From the NCBI GenBank assembly GCA_963728895.1, contig CAVSLM010000014.1, positions 51,027 to 115,026 on the forward strand: DNA of 64,000 nucleotides. The letters run 5' to 3'. Shown here in pieces: positions 28,051 through 37,925 of the stretch. Origin of the DNA: CAVSLM01 sp963728895 (GTDB taxonomy: Bacteria; Pseudomonadota; Gammaproteobacteria; JBBQDK01). The stretch's first letter is position 1. Each line of letters opens with the position of its first letter. The notes beneath the pieces were generated by a model. That model was not told the origin of the DNA. It worked only from the letters and a program-made list of their open reading frames with translations, and did not search any database. The position numbers and the translations under genes are program-made.

Positions 28051-28497
28051 ATGTCCACAAACACCATCCGGCTTCACCGTGTGCTCCGTGCGACACCTGA
28101 GAAGATCTACCGGGCGTTCCTCGATGCCGACGCAATGGCCAAATGGCTTCCGCCGAACGGATTCACCGGCAAGGTGCACCATATCGATGCCAGAGTCGGC
28201 GGTACCTACAAAATGTCCTTCACGAACTTCACCACAGGACACAGCCACTCCTTCGGCGGATCCTATCTCGAGCTCGTGCCGAACGAACGGATTCTTCACA
28301 CGGATCAATTCGACGACCCGAATCTGCCCGGAGAAATGCGGACGACGATATCCTTGAAGAAGGTGTCTTGCGGGACTGAGGTGAACATCACGCAAGAGGG
28401 ATTACCGGACATCATTCCTCTCGAGGCGTGCTATCTGGGCTGGCAGGAGTCGCTGATCCTTCTTGCACAACTCGTCGAAGCGGAGATCCCGGAATAG
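28051..28497 (+). CDS. SRPBCC/AHSA1-family protein
   Basis: A complete 148-residue protein, starting MSTNTIRLHRVLRATPEKIY at 28051. It has the AHSA1 pattern: strand, then KIYRAFLDADAMAKWLPPNG, VGGTYKMSFTN, ERILHTDQFDD and the C-terminal helix GWQESLILLAQLVEAEIPE. These proteins form a hydrophobic cavity (START-like fold); substrates vary and none can be named. It is one of the few intact genes in this stretch. A GGGACAGTTTACC repeat follows the stop. Confidence 0.82.
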   Translation: MSTNTIRLHRVLRATPEKIYRAFLDADAMAKWLPPNGFTGKVHHIDARVGGTYKMSFTNFTTGHSHSFGGSYLELVPNERILHTDQFDDPNLPGEMRTTISLKKVSCGTEVNITQEGLPDIIPLEACYLGWQESLILLAQLVEAEIPE

Positions 28498-28595
28498 CGG
28501 GAATTATAGGGACAGTTTACCGATGGGCTGAAAACCGACGAACCATGTGCGCTCTACCGGTCGTTGCTCGGTCCAGTGTGGATCGGCTAGCTGGG

Positions 28596-29597
28596 CTAGG
28601 CACCGGCCTGCGCTTTCCGCCATGCTGCCGGTGGCATGCCGACCATCCGCCTGAAAGCACGCGAGAACGCCGCTTCGGAATCGTAGCCCACATCCAACGC
28701 AATCGTCGCGACATTGCGGTTCGATTCGCGCAACAGCCGGGCGCCGAGCTGGATGCGCCAACTGGCAAGGTATTGCATTGGCGGATGGCCGAGGTATTGG
28801 ACGAATCGCTCATGGAGCGCGGAACGCGATAGGCCCACCTCACGGGCGATATCGTCGACAGTCCAGGCGTGATCTGGCCGTTCGTGCATCAGCGCGAGTG
28901 CCTTGCCGACAAAGCGATCGCGTAGCCCTGCGAGCCACCCCGTCGCGTCCTCGGGCAGACTATCGAGATAGCGACGGGCAGCGTCGACGAACATCATCTC
29001 CGAGAGTCGTTCCAGCACGGCATCACTTCCGGGCCGCCTACTGTTGGATTCGACTACCGCCTGGTCGATCACGCGAGCAACCCAACCGCCCGCACGCGAG
29101 GCCGGCAGATGCAGGACCCGTGGGAGCGCCGCGACGAGCAGATTGAACGGCCGCAGATCGCAGCCGAGAAATCCGCACACCACGATCGTATCGGCGTTTT
29201 CGACCGGCAGCGACGCGCCAGCATCGACGACGCCGTGGTGATAGGAGATCGGCATCGGCTTTGGGTAGTTGCGCTGGGCGTAGACCCACTCGGCAGTAAG
29301 GCGGGACGGCTCCGTGTCCGGTGCGCTGGACAGCACGTGACGATCACCCTGCGGGAACATCACGATGTCACCGGCGGCGAGCTTGACGGGCGCTTCGCCG
29401 GATACCGCTGCCCAGCCGTTGCCCTTGGCGATCATGTGGTACTCCATCACATGCTCGCAGCCGGGCATCACGGCATCGGCGATCTCTCTGGCCGCCGGAG
29501 CTTCGGCGGACCACTTGTCGCAAAAGCTCACGTAATAGAAAACCGCACCGCGCAGGCGCACGCTGCGCAGCAGGTAGGAAAGCGTATCCCGGCTCAT
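28596..29597 (-). CDS. AraC-family transcriptional regulator with cupin sensor domain
   Basis: The 333-residue protein has an N-terminal cupin-type sensing domain (about 10-190, with CEHVMEYHMIAKGNGWAAVS and MFPQGDRHVL). Its C-terminal AraC DNA-binding domain (about 230-330) holds two helix-turn-helix units, WTVDDIAREVGLSRSALHER and NVATIALDVGYDSEAAFSRA, ending GMPPAAWRKAQAGA. The frame is intact. It is divergent from the broken methyltransferase at 29829, with 231 bases between, so it may control that gene and itself. The inducer is unknown. Confidence 0.9.
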   Translation of the reverse strand: MSRDTLSYLLRSVRLRGAVFYYVSFCDKWSAEAPAAREIADAVMPGCEHVMEYHMIAKGNGWAAVSGEAPVKLAAGDIVMFPQGDRHVLSSAPDTEPSRLTAEWVYAQRNYPKPMPISYHHGVVDAGASLPVENADTIVVCGFLGCDLRPFNLLVAALPRVLHLPASRAGGWVARVIDQAVVESNSRRPGSDAVLERLSEMMFVDAARRYLDSLPEDATGWLAGLRDRFVGKALALMHERPDHAWTVDDIAREVGLSRSALHERFVQYLGHPPMQYLASWRIQLGARLLRESNRNVATIALDVGYDSEAAFSRAFRRMVGMPPAAWRKAQAGA

Positions 29598-29828
29598 CGA
29601 AATCGACCGACCGGTGGACCGCCGATCAAGAGGCGTGCGGACGCGATCAAGTCATCCATCGATCGCGGACTCCCAGTCCGAATTTTGCCGGACGCCTGGT
29701 GGAGCGTCAACGGCGCCCCGGCGTAACAATGGCGTTGCCTGAAGGCATCCGTCTGATGTGCATGGGTGACGGATTCGCTTCGAAACCGTCGTCGTGACGG
29801 ATAGGTTTTCATTAACGGGAGAATCGCC

Positions 29829-30698
29829 ATGAGTCGAGAACTGAATGTTTGTACTTCGGTCGCAGCCGCAACATGGCCGCCCACTGGCAGTATCGATGTT
29901 GATTTCGACGCAATCAAGCAGCGTCAGCAGTCCACCTGGGCCAGTGGCGATTTCGCGATCATGGGCACCACGTTGCAGATTGTGGGCGAGTCGCTGGCGG
30001 AGGCGGTCGACCTGCGTGCCGATGAGCGCGTGCTGGACGTGGCCGCAGGCAACGGCAACGCCACCATGGCAGCCGCTCGCCGCTTCGCGCGCGTGGTCTC
30101 CACCGACTATGTGCCGCATCTACTCGAGAAAGGGGCGAGACGGGCAAAAGCCGAAGAAGTGGACATCGAGTTTCAAGTGGCGGACGCGAGGCACTTCCGT
30201 TCGAGGATGGGTCGTTCGACGTGGCACTATCCACGTTCGGCGCGATGTTCACGCCCGATCACGCCAGGGCGGCTCGCGAATTGACGCGGGTGGTTCGCAG
30301 CGGTGGCCGCATCGGTATGGCGAACTGGACTCCGGAAGGTTTCATCGGCCAACTCTTCCGCATTGTCGCTACCTACGTCGCGCCACCGGCGGGTACACAG
30401 TCACCGATGCTGTGGGGCTCCGAGCCACGGATCGTCGAGCTGTTCGGTGCAGAGGCAACCGATATCCGCTGCGTGCGACGTGACTTCAACTTTCGCTATC
30501 GATCCGCCGCGCACTGGATCGAGGTGTTTCGTAACTTCTACGGACCGACGTACAAGGTCTATGCGGCGCTTGATCCTGCGCAGCAGCAACGCCTGACCGA
30601 AGAAATTACCACACTACCTGGAACACCTGAACGTGGCGGGACCCAACTCACTCGTCGTGCCGGGCGAGTACCTCGAGGTAGTCATCGCCAGGAAGTAA
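29829..30698 (+). pseudogene. Class I SAM-dependent methyltransferase, two frameshifts
   Basis: From ATG 29829 the frame gives TTLQIVGESLAEAVDLRADE and motif I VLDVAAGNGNATMAA, then shifts at about 30190 to EALPFEDGSFDVALSTFGAM (motif II/III region) and RELTRVVRSGGRIGMANWTP. It shifts again at about 30610, after which the last part reads HLNVAGPNSLVVPGEYLEVV to TAA 30696-30698. With the two single-base shifts corrected it is a complete UbiE-like methyltransferase of about 289 residues. Substrate unknown. It reads divergently from the AraC regulator. Confidence 0.75.
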
Positions 30699-30725
30699 TC
30701 CATGTTGCGGGTGGTCAGTCCGTGC

Positions 30726-30790
30726 CGGGAGATGAGTACCTATCCCGAGACGCCCGCGGATCACATTGGTTGTTGCCGTGCATGATGTCT
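30726..30790 (+). repeat. Short RAYT start remnant
   Basis: GATGAGTACCTATCCCGAGA at 30730 matches the RAYT leader/start junction GATGAGTACCTATGCCGAGA (23879-23898), and the following 30 bases (CGCCCGCGGATCACATTGG) are a diverged version of codons 4-12. Nothing further of the RAYT remains. Confidence 0.55.
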
Positions 30791-31038
30791 GCTTGACGCC
30801 AGCATCGCACCAAACGACCGAGGCCGTCGGAGTCCAGTCTCCGGCGGCCTCTTCAGTTGCGGGGCCAGACATGGCGCGTAACCACCATTCGATGAGCTGT
30901 AGTGCATGGCGATTCGCCCTATGGAACCAACGACCTCGCGGAGGTGTCCCGCCACGCCGTTCCGCTGTGTAGCACTCAGCGAACGTCACGCGGTGTATTT
31001 TTAACATCGTGGCGTCTAGCCGGAATCGTCATTGGCCG

Positions 31039-31656
31039 TCAGAGATAGACCAGAATCGCCACATAGTGGCCGATGCTGCCGGCCAGCACGAAAAGATGCC
31101 ATACCCCGTGCATCCAGGGGTAACGGTGATCGAGCGCATAAAACACGATACCCGAGGAATAGAGTATGCCGCCGGTCAACAGCCAGATGAAACCGGCGCG
31201 GGGCAGCACCGCGAGCAGTGGATTGATGGCCAGCACTATCAACCAGCCCATGACGAAGTAAATGACCAACGGCAGCACCCGCGCGCCGCGCAGCGGCAGT
31301 GCATCCAGTACCAGGCCCAGCACCGCCATGCCCCAGATCGCACCGAACATCCACCAACCCACTGTCCCTTCGAGCGAGACCAGCGTGAACGGTGTGTAGC
31401 TGCCGGCGATCAGCAGGTAAATTGCCTGGTGATCGAGAACACGAAACACGTGTTTCGCGCGTCCCGGCGGCAGGCCGTGATAAAGCGTGGACATCAGATA
31501 AAGCAGAAACAGCGTGGCGCCATAAATACTGAACGACACGATGCGGCGTGCACCGCCATCCCGCGACGCCACCACCACCAGCACCGCGGCACCCGCCAGC
31601 GCCAGCGCGGCACCGATCAGGTGCGAAATGCTGTTGAAGCGTTCGCCTTTGATCAT
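31039..31656 (-). CDS. Hemolysin III / PAQR-family membrane protein
   Basis: A 205-residue, seven-helix membrane protein, MIKGERFNSISHLIGAALAL at the N-terminus, with the family blocks TLYHGLPPGRAKHVFRVLDH, IAGSYTPF and the C-terminal DHRYPWMHGVWHLFVLAGS. The conserved histidines and serine of the metal site (STLYH, HGVWH) are present. The HlyIII/YqfA-TrhA group affects membrane homeostasis; the haemolysin name is historical. The start has no strong ribosome site. Gene intact among decayed neighbours. Confidence 0.88.
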   Translation of the reverse strand: MIKGERFNSISHLIGAALALAGAAVLVVVASRDGGARRIVSFSIYGATLFLLYLMSTLYHGLPPGRAKHVFRVLDHQAIYLLIAGSYTPFTLVSLEGTVGWWMFGAIWGMAVLGLVLDALPLRGARVLPLVIYFVMGWLIVLAINPLLAVLPRAGFIWLLTGGILYSSGIVFYALDHRYPWMHGVWHLFVLAGSIGHYVAILVYL

Positions 31657-31832
31657 GACGGAAGTATACGGGTCGAACCCAGGGTCAATCCCGATTCATT
31701 CCGGTTGGCCACGGCGACGACATACCGAGTATCAAAACCGCCGGCCCATTCTATGCGCTCAATCGCAGCTTTGCCTTCGGTACGGGGCCTTGCGTGGGCG
31801 TAAACACCATACCGCGCACGCACTACCGCGCA

Positions 31833-32024
31833 TTAGGCAATCCCAGCACTTGGATGACCATCTGATTTTTCGCGCACATGGGTCAACCGCCTCTCGATGC
31901 GTGCCACGATGGCGACATTACCTGCGGCGCTGCACCGGATCTGGTCGAATGACTCATCCAGCAGCGTTTCAGAACTCGGAGCGATGGTGATCACCCGCAG
32001 TTTGCCTCCCGCGTAACGGCGCAA
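31833..32024 (-). pseudogene. Fragment resembling the C-terminal part of DUF2254 membrane proteins
   Basis: A 63-codon frame contains LRVITIAPSSETLLDESFDQ and IRCSAAGNVAIVARIERRLT. The FDQIR-x5-VA pattern resembles the cytoplasmic end of DUF2254 proteins (AFDQIRQYGRGDVAV type). Neither the membrane part nor a start is present; the space 31657-32047 otherwise shows no gene. The family call is tentative. Confidence 0.3.
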
Positions 32025-32047
32025 TCGTCAGCGCTGCGCTTCATAAT

Positions 32048-34020
32048 CTATTCAGCGTTTTCCATCTCAAGCAACAGCCCGAAGGCCTCGGCGGGCAAGG
32101 AGTGACTGAAAGGAAAGCCTTGACCCTCGTCGTACTGTTCATCCGCAAGAACGCAAGCTGCTCGGGCGTTTCCACCCCCTCGGCAACGACCCGTTGCTTG
32201 AGGTTCTTCCCCATCCCGATCACCGCGGCCACAATGGTCGCGTCGTCCATATCGTTGACGATGTCGCGTACGAAGGACTGGTCGATCTTCAGGGTGTCAA
32301 TTGGAAAGCGCTTCAGATAACTCAAGCTCGAATAGCCGGTACCGAAGTCATCAATGGCCAGCCGCACTCCCATGGCCTTGAGTGCGTCCAGGACCAAAGC
32401 CGAGGAATCGGCGTCGGGCATGAGCATGCTTTCGGTAACTCCAATTCGAGATAGCTCGGCGCCAGGCCGGTCTCCTGCAGGATCAGGGCAACACCATCGA
32501 GAAAGGCCTTGTGCCTGAACGCCACCGCGGAAATGTTGACCGCCACGGGCACGGCGCCAGACCAGAATCCAGCCAGGCCCGGACCTGCCTGCAGGCTTCG
32601 CGCAGCACCCAGCGGCCAATTGGCACGATGAGGCCGCACGCTTCGGCAATCGGCACGAACTGTCCGGGGTAAACGAGTCCGAGGCCCGGATCACGCCAAC
32701 GGATGAGGGCCTCGGCACCGATCATCGCGCCTGAAGCCAGATCGATCTGCGGCTGGTAATGCAGCAGGAACTCGCCCTCCTTCAGGGCGCGGCGCAGGCT
32801 GGTTTCGACGGCCACACGACGGACCGCCCGGATATTCATGTCGGTCCGGAAGAACTGGTAGTTGTTGCGGCCGCTTGCTTTGGCGTGAAACATCGCGGTG
32901 TCCGCGTTCTGCATCACGCCGTCCACGTTGCCGCCGTCATCCGGATAGACGCTGATGCCGATGCTCAGGGTGACATGGAGTTCCTGTCCGCCGAGCAGGT
33001 GGGGCGCGACAAACGCGGCGAGCAAGGTTTCGGCCACATGGCCCGCATCCTGCGGCTGCTCGATCTCGGCCAGCAGGACCACAAACTCGTCACCGCCCTG
33101 GCGGCATACCATGTCTGTGCTGCGCACGCACGCCACCAGGCGGTCCGCGACCGACTGCAGCAGTTGGTCGCCGATCGCATGCCCCAGCGAGTCGTTGATG
33201 TGCTTGAAATCATCCAGGTCCAGAAACAGCAGCGCGACTTGTTTGCGGTGCCGGTTGGTCAGCCCGATCGCCTGGGAGAGCCGTTCCGTCAACAGCGCAC
33301 GATTGGGCAAACCGGTGAGAAAATCGTGCTGCGCCAGATGGGCCATCTTCTGCGCCATGGCCCGCGATTGACTGACATCGTGGAAGACGATCACCGCGCC
33401 GGCAACCTGGCCGTCCCGGTTATGGATAGGTGCCGCGGAATCCTCGATGGCGGACTCGAACCCGTCGCGGCGGATCAGCACGCAGTCGGCGGCCAGGCCC
33501 ACGGTCCTGTCCTCTGCGAGGGCGCGCCGCGCCGGATTCGCAGCGGCTTGGCGTGTCGTGCCGTCGACGATCCTGAACACCTCTGCCAGCGGTTGGCCCA
33601 GTGCGTCCTCCCGGGACCAGCCGGTCATCGCCTCCGCCGCCTGGTTCAGATAGGTCACGTTGCCCAGGAGGTCGGTGGTCAGCACGGCGTCACCGATGGA
33701 GTTGAGCGTGACCTGGGCGCGCTCCTTCTCCTCGAACAAGGCCTCTTGCGCCGCTCGCAAGCCGAACTCCGTTGACTTGCGCTCGGTGATATCCTCAACC
33801 GTCTGCACATGACCGTGCGGCTGCATGCCGTCGCGCATGGCGGCGCTGTTGACGCGCGTCCACACGACGCTTCCATCTTCCCGCTGAAAGCGGAACTCCG
33901 TCCGGAACGGCGCATCGCTATGCGCTGCGGTACGCCAATCGGCAAGCACACGCGGACGATCGTCCGGGTGGATCGCCATGCTCCAGCGCGTGCCCAGCGT
34001 CTGTTCGAAGCTCAGCCCCG
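32048..34020 (-). pseudogene. PAS-PAS-GGDEF-EAL c-di-GMP protein, broken at both ends
   Basis: The frame readable from about 34020 down to 32520 has the end of a first PAS domain (MAIHPDDRPRVLADW), a second PAS (NSIGDAVLTTDLLGNVTYLN) and a complete GGDEF domain with the motif RQGGDEFVVLL. It then enters an EAL domain (LHYQPQIDLASGAMIGAEAL). The EAL part is shifted three times (about 32540, 32430 and 32145), seen as TESML, then DDFGTGYSSLSYLKRF and EGVETPEQLAFL, ending at TAG 32048. The upstream end stops at about 34020 where an IS1634 fragment begins. It would have made or degraded cyclic di-GMP. Confidence 0.82.
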
Positions 34021-34038
34021 CGCCCGCCCGCCGAGCAG

Positions 34039-34773
34039 ATGCAACACTTGACCGACGATCGCATCGGCCGGGCCCTGGATCGGCTCTTCGACGCAGACCG
34101 GGCAGCGCTGCTCACCGAGGTGGTGGTGGCGATGGGCCGCCGCTTTGGGGTCGGTTTCGCGCAGCTGCACAACGACTCGACCTCGATCGCCTTCTGTGGC
34201 CAGTATGCGCACGCCTCAGGCCGGCGCCTGCGTGCGCGGCGCGCGCCCGCCATCACCTACGGCTACTCCAAGGACCATCGGCCCGATCTGAAGCAGCTGC
34301 TGTTCATCCTCACCCTGGATGCCGACGGTGGCGTACCGGTGCAGTTTCGCTGCCTGGACGGCAACACCAGCGATTCCCAGACTCACATCGAGACCTGGAA
34401 TACGCTGCGCACGGTGGCCGCGCGCCCGGACTTCCTCTACGTGGCCGACTCCAAGCTGTGCGCGCGCCGCTTCCACACGCCGGCCGGCGCCAGCGAGGCG
34501 CGGGCCGGCACGACTTACCATGGCGCAGACGGTTCGGTGCAGCACAGCGGCGGTCTGGCGGCCAGCGGAAGGCGTGGCAGTGTAACCAGTTCGGGCGGCC
34601 ATACGGTGGGCGCCGATGGCAATGTCACCCAGAGCCGCAACACGACCCTGACCAACTCCGCCACCGGCAACGCGTACCAGGGCAGCACGAGCTACGATCA
34701 GACCAATGGTGTCACCCACAGCGCCACCTGCTATGACGCCGCGGGCAGCGAGATCGACTGTCCGTCGCGTTGA
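34039..34773 (+). pseudogene. Chimeric ORF: IS1634 transposase fragment joined to the tail of a secreted repeat protein
   Basis: Residues 1-146 are the central part of an IS1634-family transposase (LHNDSTSIAFCGQY, YGYSKDHRPDLKQLLFILTL, RCLDGNTSDSQTHIETW, FLYVADSKLC) without its N-terminus or the second half. From about residue 150 the open frame continues into unrelated serine/glycine/threonine-rich sequence (TTYHGADGSVQHSGG, GNAYQGSTSYDQTNGVTHSA) ending CYDAAGSEIDCPSR, the style of small exported proteins with repeated Gly-Asn-Ser units. The join is in frame by chance. No promoter or start is evident for the chimera. Confidence 0.7.
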
Positions 34774-35007
34774 GCAGGTTTGAACACTCTCATTCAATTG
34801 CAGGAGAGCAACCTTCCAGTTCGCGAGCGGTAACGGTCAGGTCAGAGACAGCTGCTGACACTGGCTGCGACCTCGGTTGTCACCGCGCGGCTTCGCCACG
34901 GTTTTGGCGAGCTTGCGAGGAATCATGGGGGAGGTACACGCTTTTGGAGTGCAGGGTTTGTCGTTGACAACAGAGCACTAGGCAAGCTATTCAAGGAAGA
35001 GTACCTT
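34774..35007. other. Intergenic segment, no gene seen
   Basis: Between the chimeric frame and the RAYT remnant no coding frame or recognised repeat is visible, apart from the GCAAGCTATTCAAGGA leader-like bases at 34983 that precede the remnant. Confidence 0.4.
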
Positions 35008-35290
35008 TGCCAGGACGGCCGCGTATCACATGGATGGGCGTTCCGCTGCATTCGATCCGGTGGGTAACGATCGGCAGGCGTGCTTCTTCGCGAAGTTGGA
35101 TTCGGCGACGCTGGTTCGGCGGGTGGCGCCCGGGCAATCGGGGCGCCATCCTATGCTGACGAGACGGCGCGCCGCCGATGCAATAGGCTAAATCAGGGAA
35201 GCCTGAAAAACGGTGGTCTGCCCCCGGTTCCCTTCCGCGCAGAAAACCGTGGCCCGTCCCTGGTTCCGCTCAGGGCGTCATTGCAACCGC
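35008..35290 (+). pseudogene. RAYT remnant with large internal deletion
   Basis: The bases from 35008 read PGRPRITWMGVPLHSI and NDRQACFFAK, the first 30 residues of the RAYT family with several substitutions, then leave the family at about 35100. The right-end signature AAAACGGTGGTCTGCCCCCGG appears in two versions at 35208-35270 and matches the sequence behind RAYT copy A (20890-20935). Most of the transposase gene is therefore deleted while both element ends persist. Confidence 0.65.
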
Positions 35291-35366
35291 ATCACAGAGC
35301 TTTGCGTCGGCCACACAGTGCATAATGGGCGTGGCATTGGATAACGGCTTTTTGAGGAGCACCTAC

Positions 35367-35702
35367 ATGGGAAAGAAGTTATACGTCGGCAACCTGGGTT
35401 ACGGCATTCGCAGCAGTGACCTGGAACAGTTATTCGCAGCTCACGGCACCGTTCGCTCTGCGGAGGTAATCACGGATCGGACTACCGGGCAATCCAAAGG
35501 GTTCGGCTTCGTTGAGATGAGCACCGACCAGGAAGCAAAAGCGGCCATCGCCGCCCTCAACGGCAAGGATATGGGAGGCCGGCCGGTGACGGTCGATGAA
35601 GCCCGTCCCAAGGAAGAAGGTGGCGGTCGTGGTCACGGTGGTTACGGTGGTCGCGGAGGCGGCAAAGGCGGGGGCTATGGAGGCGGAGGACGCCGGTTTT
35701 AG
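35367..35702 (+). CDS. RNA-binding protein with single RRM domain and glycine-rich tail
   Basis: A 111-residue protein (ATG 35367, GAGGAG upstream). RNP2 is KLYVGNLGYG (residues 3-12), RNP1 is KGFGFVEM (about 46-53), and the tail from about residue 87 is Gly/Arg/Tyr-rich (GGYGGRGGGKGGGYGGGGRRF-like). This is the bacterial RNP-1/cold-inducible RRM type, which binds single-stranded RNA. The gene is intact, but an IS630 element is inserted two bases after its stop codon, which has cut it off from its original downstream region and terminator. Confidence 0.92.
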   Translation: MGKKLYVGNLGYGIRSSDLEQLFAAHGTVRSAEVITDRTTGQSKGFGFVEMSTDQEAKAAIAALNGKDMGGRPVTVDEARPKEEGGGRGHGGYGGRGGGKGGGYGGGGRRF

Positions 35703-36766
35703 CTAGTGTAGTGTGCATTCTGTCTGGAACTTAAGCGGCGATTGGCGCGAATCACCTTCTGCAGGATGTCGCGCGCGCTCTTGGTCCAGATGAATGGCTT
35801 GGGATCGGTGTTGTGATGGGCGATGTACTCGTCAATGGCGGCAACCAGTTCGGCAACGCTGGTGAATACGCCGCGGCGCAAGCGCTCGGTAGTGATGTCG
35901 CGGAAGAAGCGCTCGACCATGTTCAGCCACGAGGCCGAGGTCGGCGTGAAGTGCATGTGAAAGCGCCGATGCTTGGCCAGCCACTGCTGTACGGTGGGAT
36001 GCTTGTGGGTGGCGTAGTTGTCGGCGATCAGATGCAACGTCTTGGCCTTGGGCGTCTCGCGATCGATCTGGCGCAGGAACTTCAGCCACTCGCGGTGCGT
36101 ATGGCGCTGCTGGCACTGGCCGATGACCTGGCCATCCAGGACGTTGAGCGCGGCGAACAGCGTGGTCGTGCCATTGCGTTTGTAGTCGTGCGTCATGGTG
36201 GCCGCGCGGCCCTTCTTCAGGGGCAAGCCGGGCTGGGTGCGGTCCAGCGCCTGCACCTGGCTCTTCTCGTCGCAGCACAGCACCAGCGCATGCTCGGGCG
36301 GGGCCATGTACAGGCCCACGATGTCTTCGAGCTTCTCGACGAACTTCGGATCGCGCGAGATCTTGAAGCCGCGCACCCGGTGCGGCTTCAGGCCGTTGGC
36401 CCGCCAGTGCCGCGAGACGCTGGCGGGGCTGACGCCGAGTTCCGCCGCAATCTTGCGCGTGCTCCAATGCGTGCCCGCCTTGGGCCTGCTCTGCGTGGTC
36501 AGCTCCACCAACCGCACCACGTCCACCTTCAACGGCGGTGCCCCGCGTGGCAAGTCGCGCTCGATGCCCGCCAAGCGCGATTGCGCGTACCGTGCGCGCC
36601 AACGCGCAACCTGCACCCGGCCCATGCCGAGCTGCGCGGCAATGTCTTTGTTCTGCACGCCATCGGCTGCTCGCAGCACGATGCGCGCACGCTGTGCCAG
36701 CCTGACGCTGGTGCGCTTGGAGCGCACCAGCTTGGTCAACTGCGCTCGCTCGTCTGCGCTCAACAC
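35699..36766 (-). CDS. IS630-family transposase
   Basis: The 355-residue protein is intact: N-terminal helix-turn-helix part (VLRAADGVQNKDIAAQLGMG, WSTRKIAAELGVSPASVSRH) and the catalytic core with Asp in LVLCCDEKSQVQALDRTQPG, Asp in LHLIADNYATHKH and Glu in PTSASWLNMVERFFRDI, i.e. the DDE set of the IS630/Tc1 superfamily. The last codons run past the IS end: the final serine codon and TAA (35699-35701) are formed by host sequence, and they overlap the stop codon of the RRM gene on the other strand. The transposase should be active unless this tail matters. Confidence 0.92.
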   Translation of the reverse strand: MLSADERAQLTKLVRSKRTSVRLAQRARIVLRAADGVQNKDIAAQLGMGRVQVARWRARYAQSRLAGIERDLPRGAPPLKVDVVRLVELTTQSRPKAGTHWSTRKIAAELGVSPASVSRHWRANGLKPHRVRGFKISRDPKFVEKLEDIVGLYMAPPEHALVLCCDEKSQVQALDRTQPGLPLKKGRAATMTHDYKRNGTTTLFAALNVLDGQVIGQCQQRHTHREWLKFLRQIDRETPKAKTLHLIADNYATHKHPTVQQWLAKHRRFHMHFTPTSASWLNMVERFFRDITTERLRRGVFTSVAELVAAIDEYIAHHNTDPKPFIWTKSARDILQKVIRANRRLSSRQNAHYTS

Positions 36767-36868
36767 GATCGCCGGTGCTACTCGAAATTGCTACCTCCCC
36801 TGCACATGCCCTGTGTATTGGAGGCGCGAGGCTCAATTAAGTTCAATCAAGAATGCAACACTACACTA
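35704..36868. mobile_element. IS630-type element with TA target duplication
   Basis: The ends CTAGTGTAGTGTGCATTCTG (from 35703) and the complement of the sequence ending at 36869 (CTAGTGTAGTGTTGCATTC) are near-perfect inverted repeats of about 32 bases with small differences. TA at 35704-35705 and at 36867-36868 are the duplicated target, as expected for this family. The element between them is 1161 bases and contains only the transposase. Confidence 0.88.
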
Positions 36869-37109
36869 GGAGGCGCTGTCCGGACCCAGGTCCCTTCCAA
36901 CCTTGCCGTATGGCCTACCCAAACGGGTAGGGCGCCCTTGCGAGCTCCGCAGTAGCATGCAGTTCCGCGTGGTTCGCCGGAAGGGCCTTCGTCACCTGCA
37001 CCGAGCGTGATTGTTCTCCGTCAGGCAGCCCGCCGCATGAGGGAACTCGAGTCTAGCCGGGAATGGCGGGAGGTGACACAGAGTCGGGATCGTGACAGGG
37101 AGAACGGAC
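36869..37109. other. Intergenic segment with a short hairpin
   Basis: No gene is supported. CCTACCC (36914-36920) pairs with GGGTAGG (36925-36931) over a four-base loop. Before the IS630 insertion this would have lain about 50 bases after the RRM gene and could have been its terminator, although there is no T-run. Confidence 0.4.
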
Positions 37110-37925
37110 ATGTCTGCTGCCCAGTGCGCGAAGCGGTTCGGACGCCAAACCAGGGCTGGTCTCGAGATGCTTGCGATCGTTGCGCTGGGGATGTTTGCGC
37201 GCGCCGTCGGCGCAGAGGATCTCGACGACTCCCACAGGTCACTCGAGAAGGCAGGGACCTACCGCGTCAGGATGGTCGTGATGATTCGGGCACCGGCGCA
37301 TTATGTGCATAGGGTACTGACCGACTACGTCCAAATCGATCGCCTGAATCCTGCGATTACGGAAAGCAGGATACTGCCTTCCCCTGCGGCCGGAACCGTC
37401 CTGGGTGATGACCCGGATAGGTGGGTGCATTGCCTTTCTCTGCCGGGATATCGACCGCGTCGAGGACGTGAGCGAGGTGGGCGCGGGGCATCTGCGGGCG
37501 ATCATCGTACCGGAACAGAGCGACTTCGGGTCGGGCCTGGCCGATTGGAGAATCGAACCCTTCGGGGATCAGAGCCAGGTGGTATATGAATCGGAGTTCG
37601 AGCCGGCATTCTTCATTCCTCCGCTCATCGGCAGCCATTTCGTCAAGCGAGCGGTCGGCAAGGCCGTCACGACCAGCTTCGCCAAGCTCGAATGCATCGC
37701 CCGCATTCAGGCGGGATTGACGGGAGTTTCACCGCGGGAGCTGGTCGATGCCACACCCGAGACCATGGGCGGCGATGCCATGAGCGCCGCACTGTGGGAT
37801 CCCATACAGGGAGGAACCGTGTTGCCCTGTGCAGGCTACGATGGCAGGCCGGTTGCCTGTCGCGGAGTCTCCGCGGCCCGCAAGGCGGGTGTTGATGGTG
37901 CGCCCCCCTCGCGCATTCTGGACTA
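37110..37925 (+). pseudogene. SRPBCC/START-like exported protein, frameshifted
   Basis: The first frame (from ATG 37110, or 37092) has an export segment LEMLAIVALGMFARAVGAED and MVVMIRAPAHYVHRVLTDYV, the opening of a START-like domain. After SPAAGTV (about 37400) homology moves to another frame: MTRIGGCIAFLCRDIDRVED, DFGSGLADWRIEPFGDQSQV and FFIPPLIGSHFVKRAVGKAV. One to two bases are out of place near 37400-37410. The overall pattern is that of exported SRPBCC proteins of about 210-220 residues. It directly precedes a broken haem protein gene. Confidence 0.65.

Noticed and set aside
34039..34773. Intact transposase
   Set aside because: It lacks the IS1634 N-terminus and second half and switches to unrelated repeat sequence after about residue 146.
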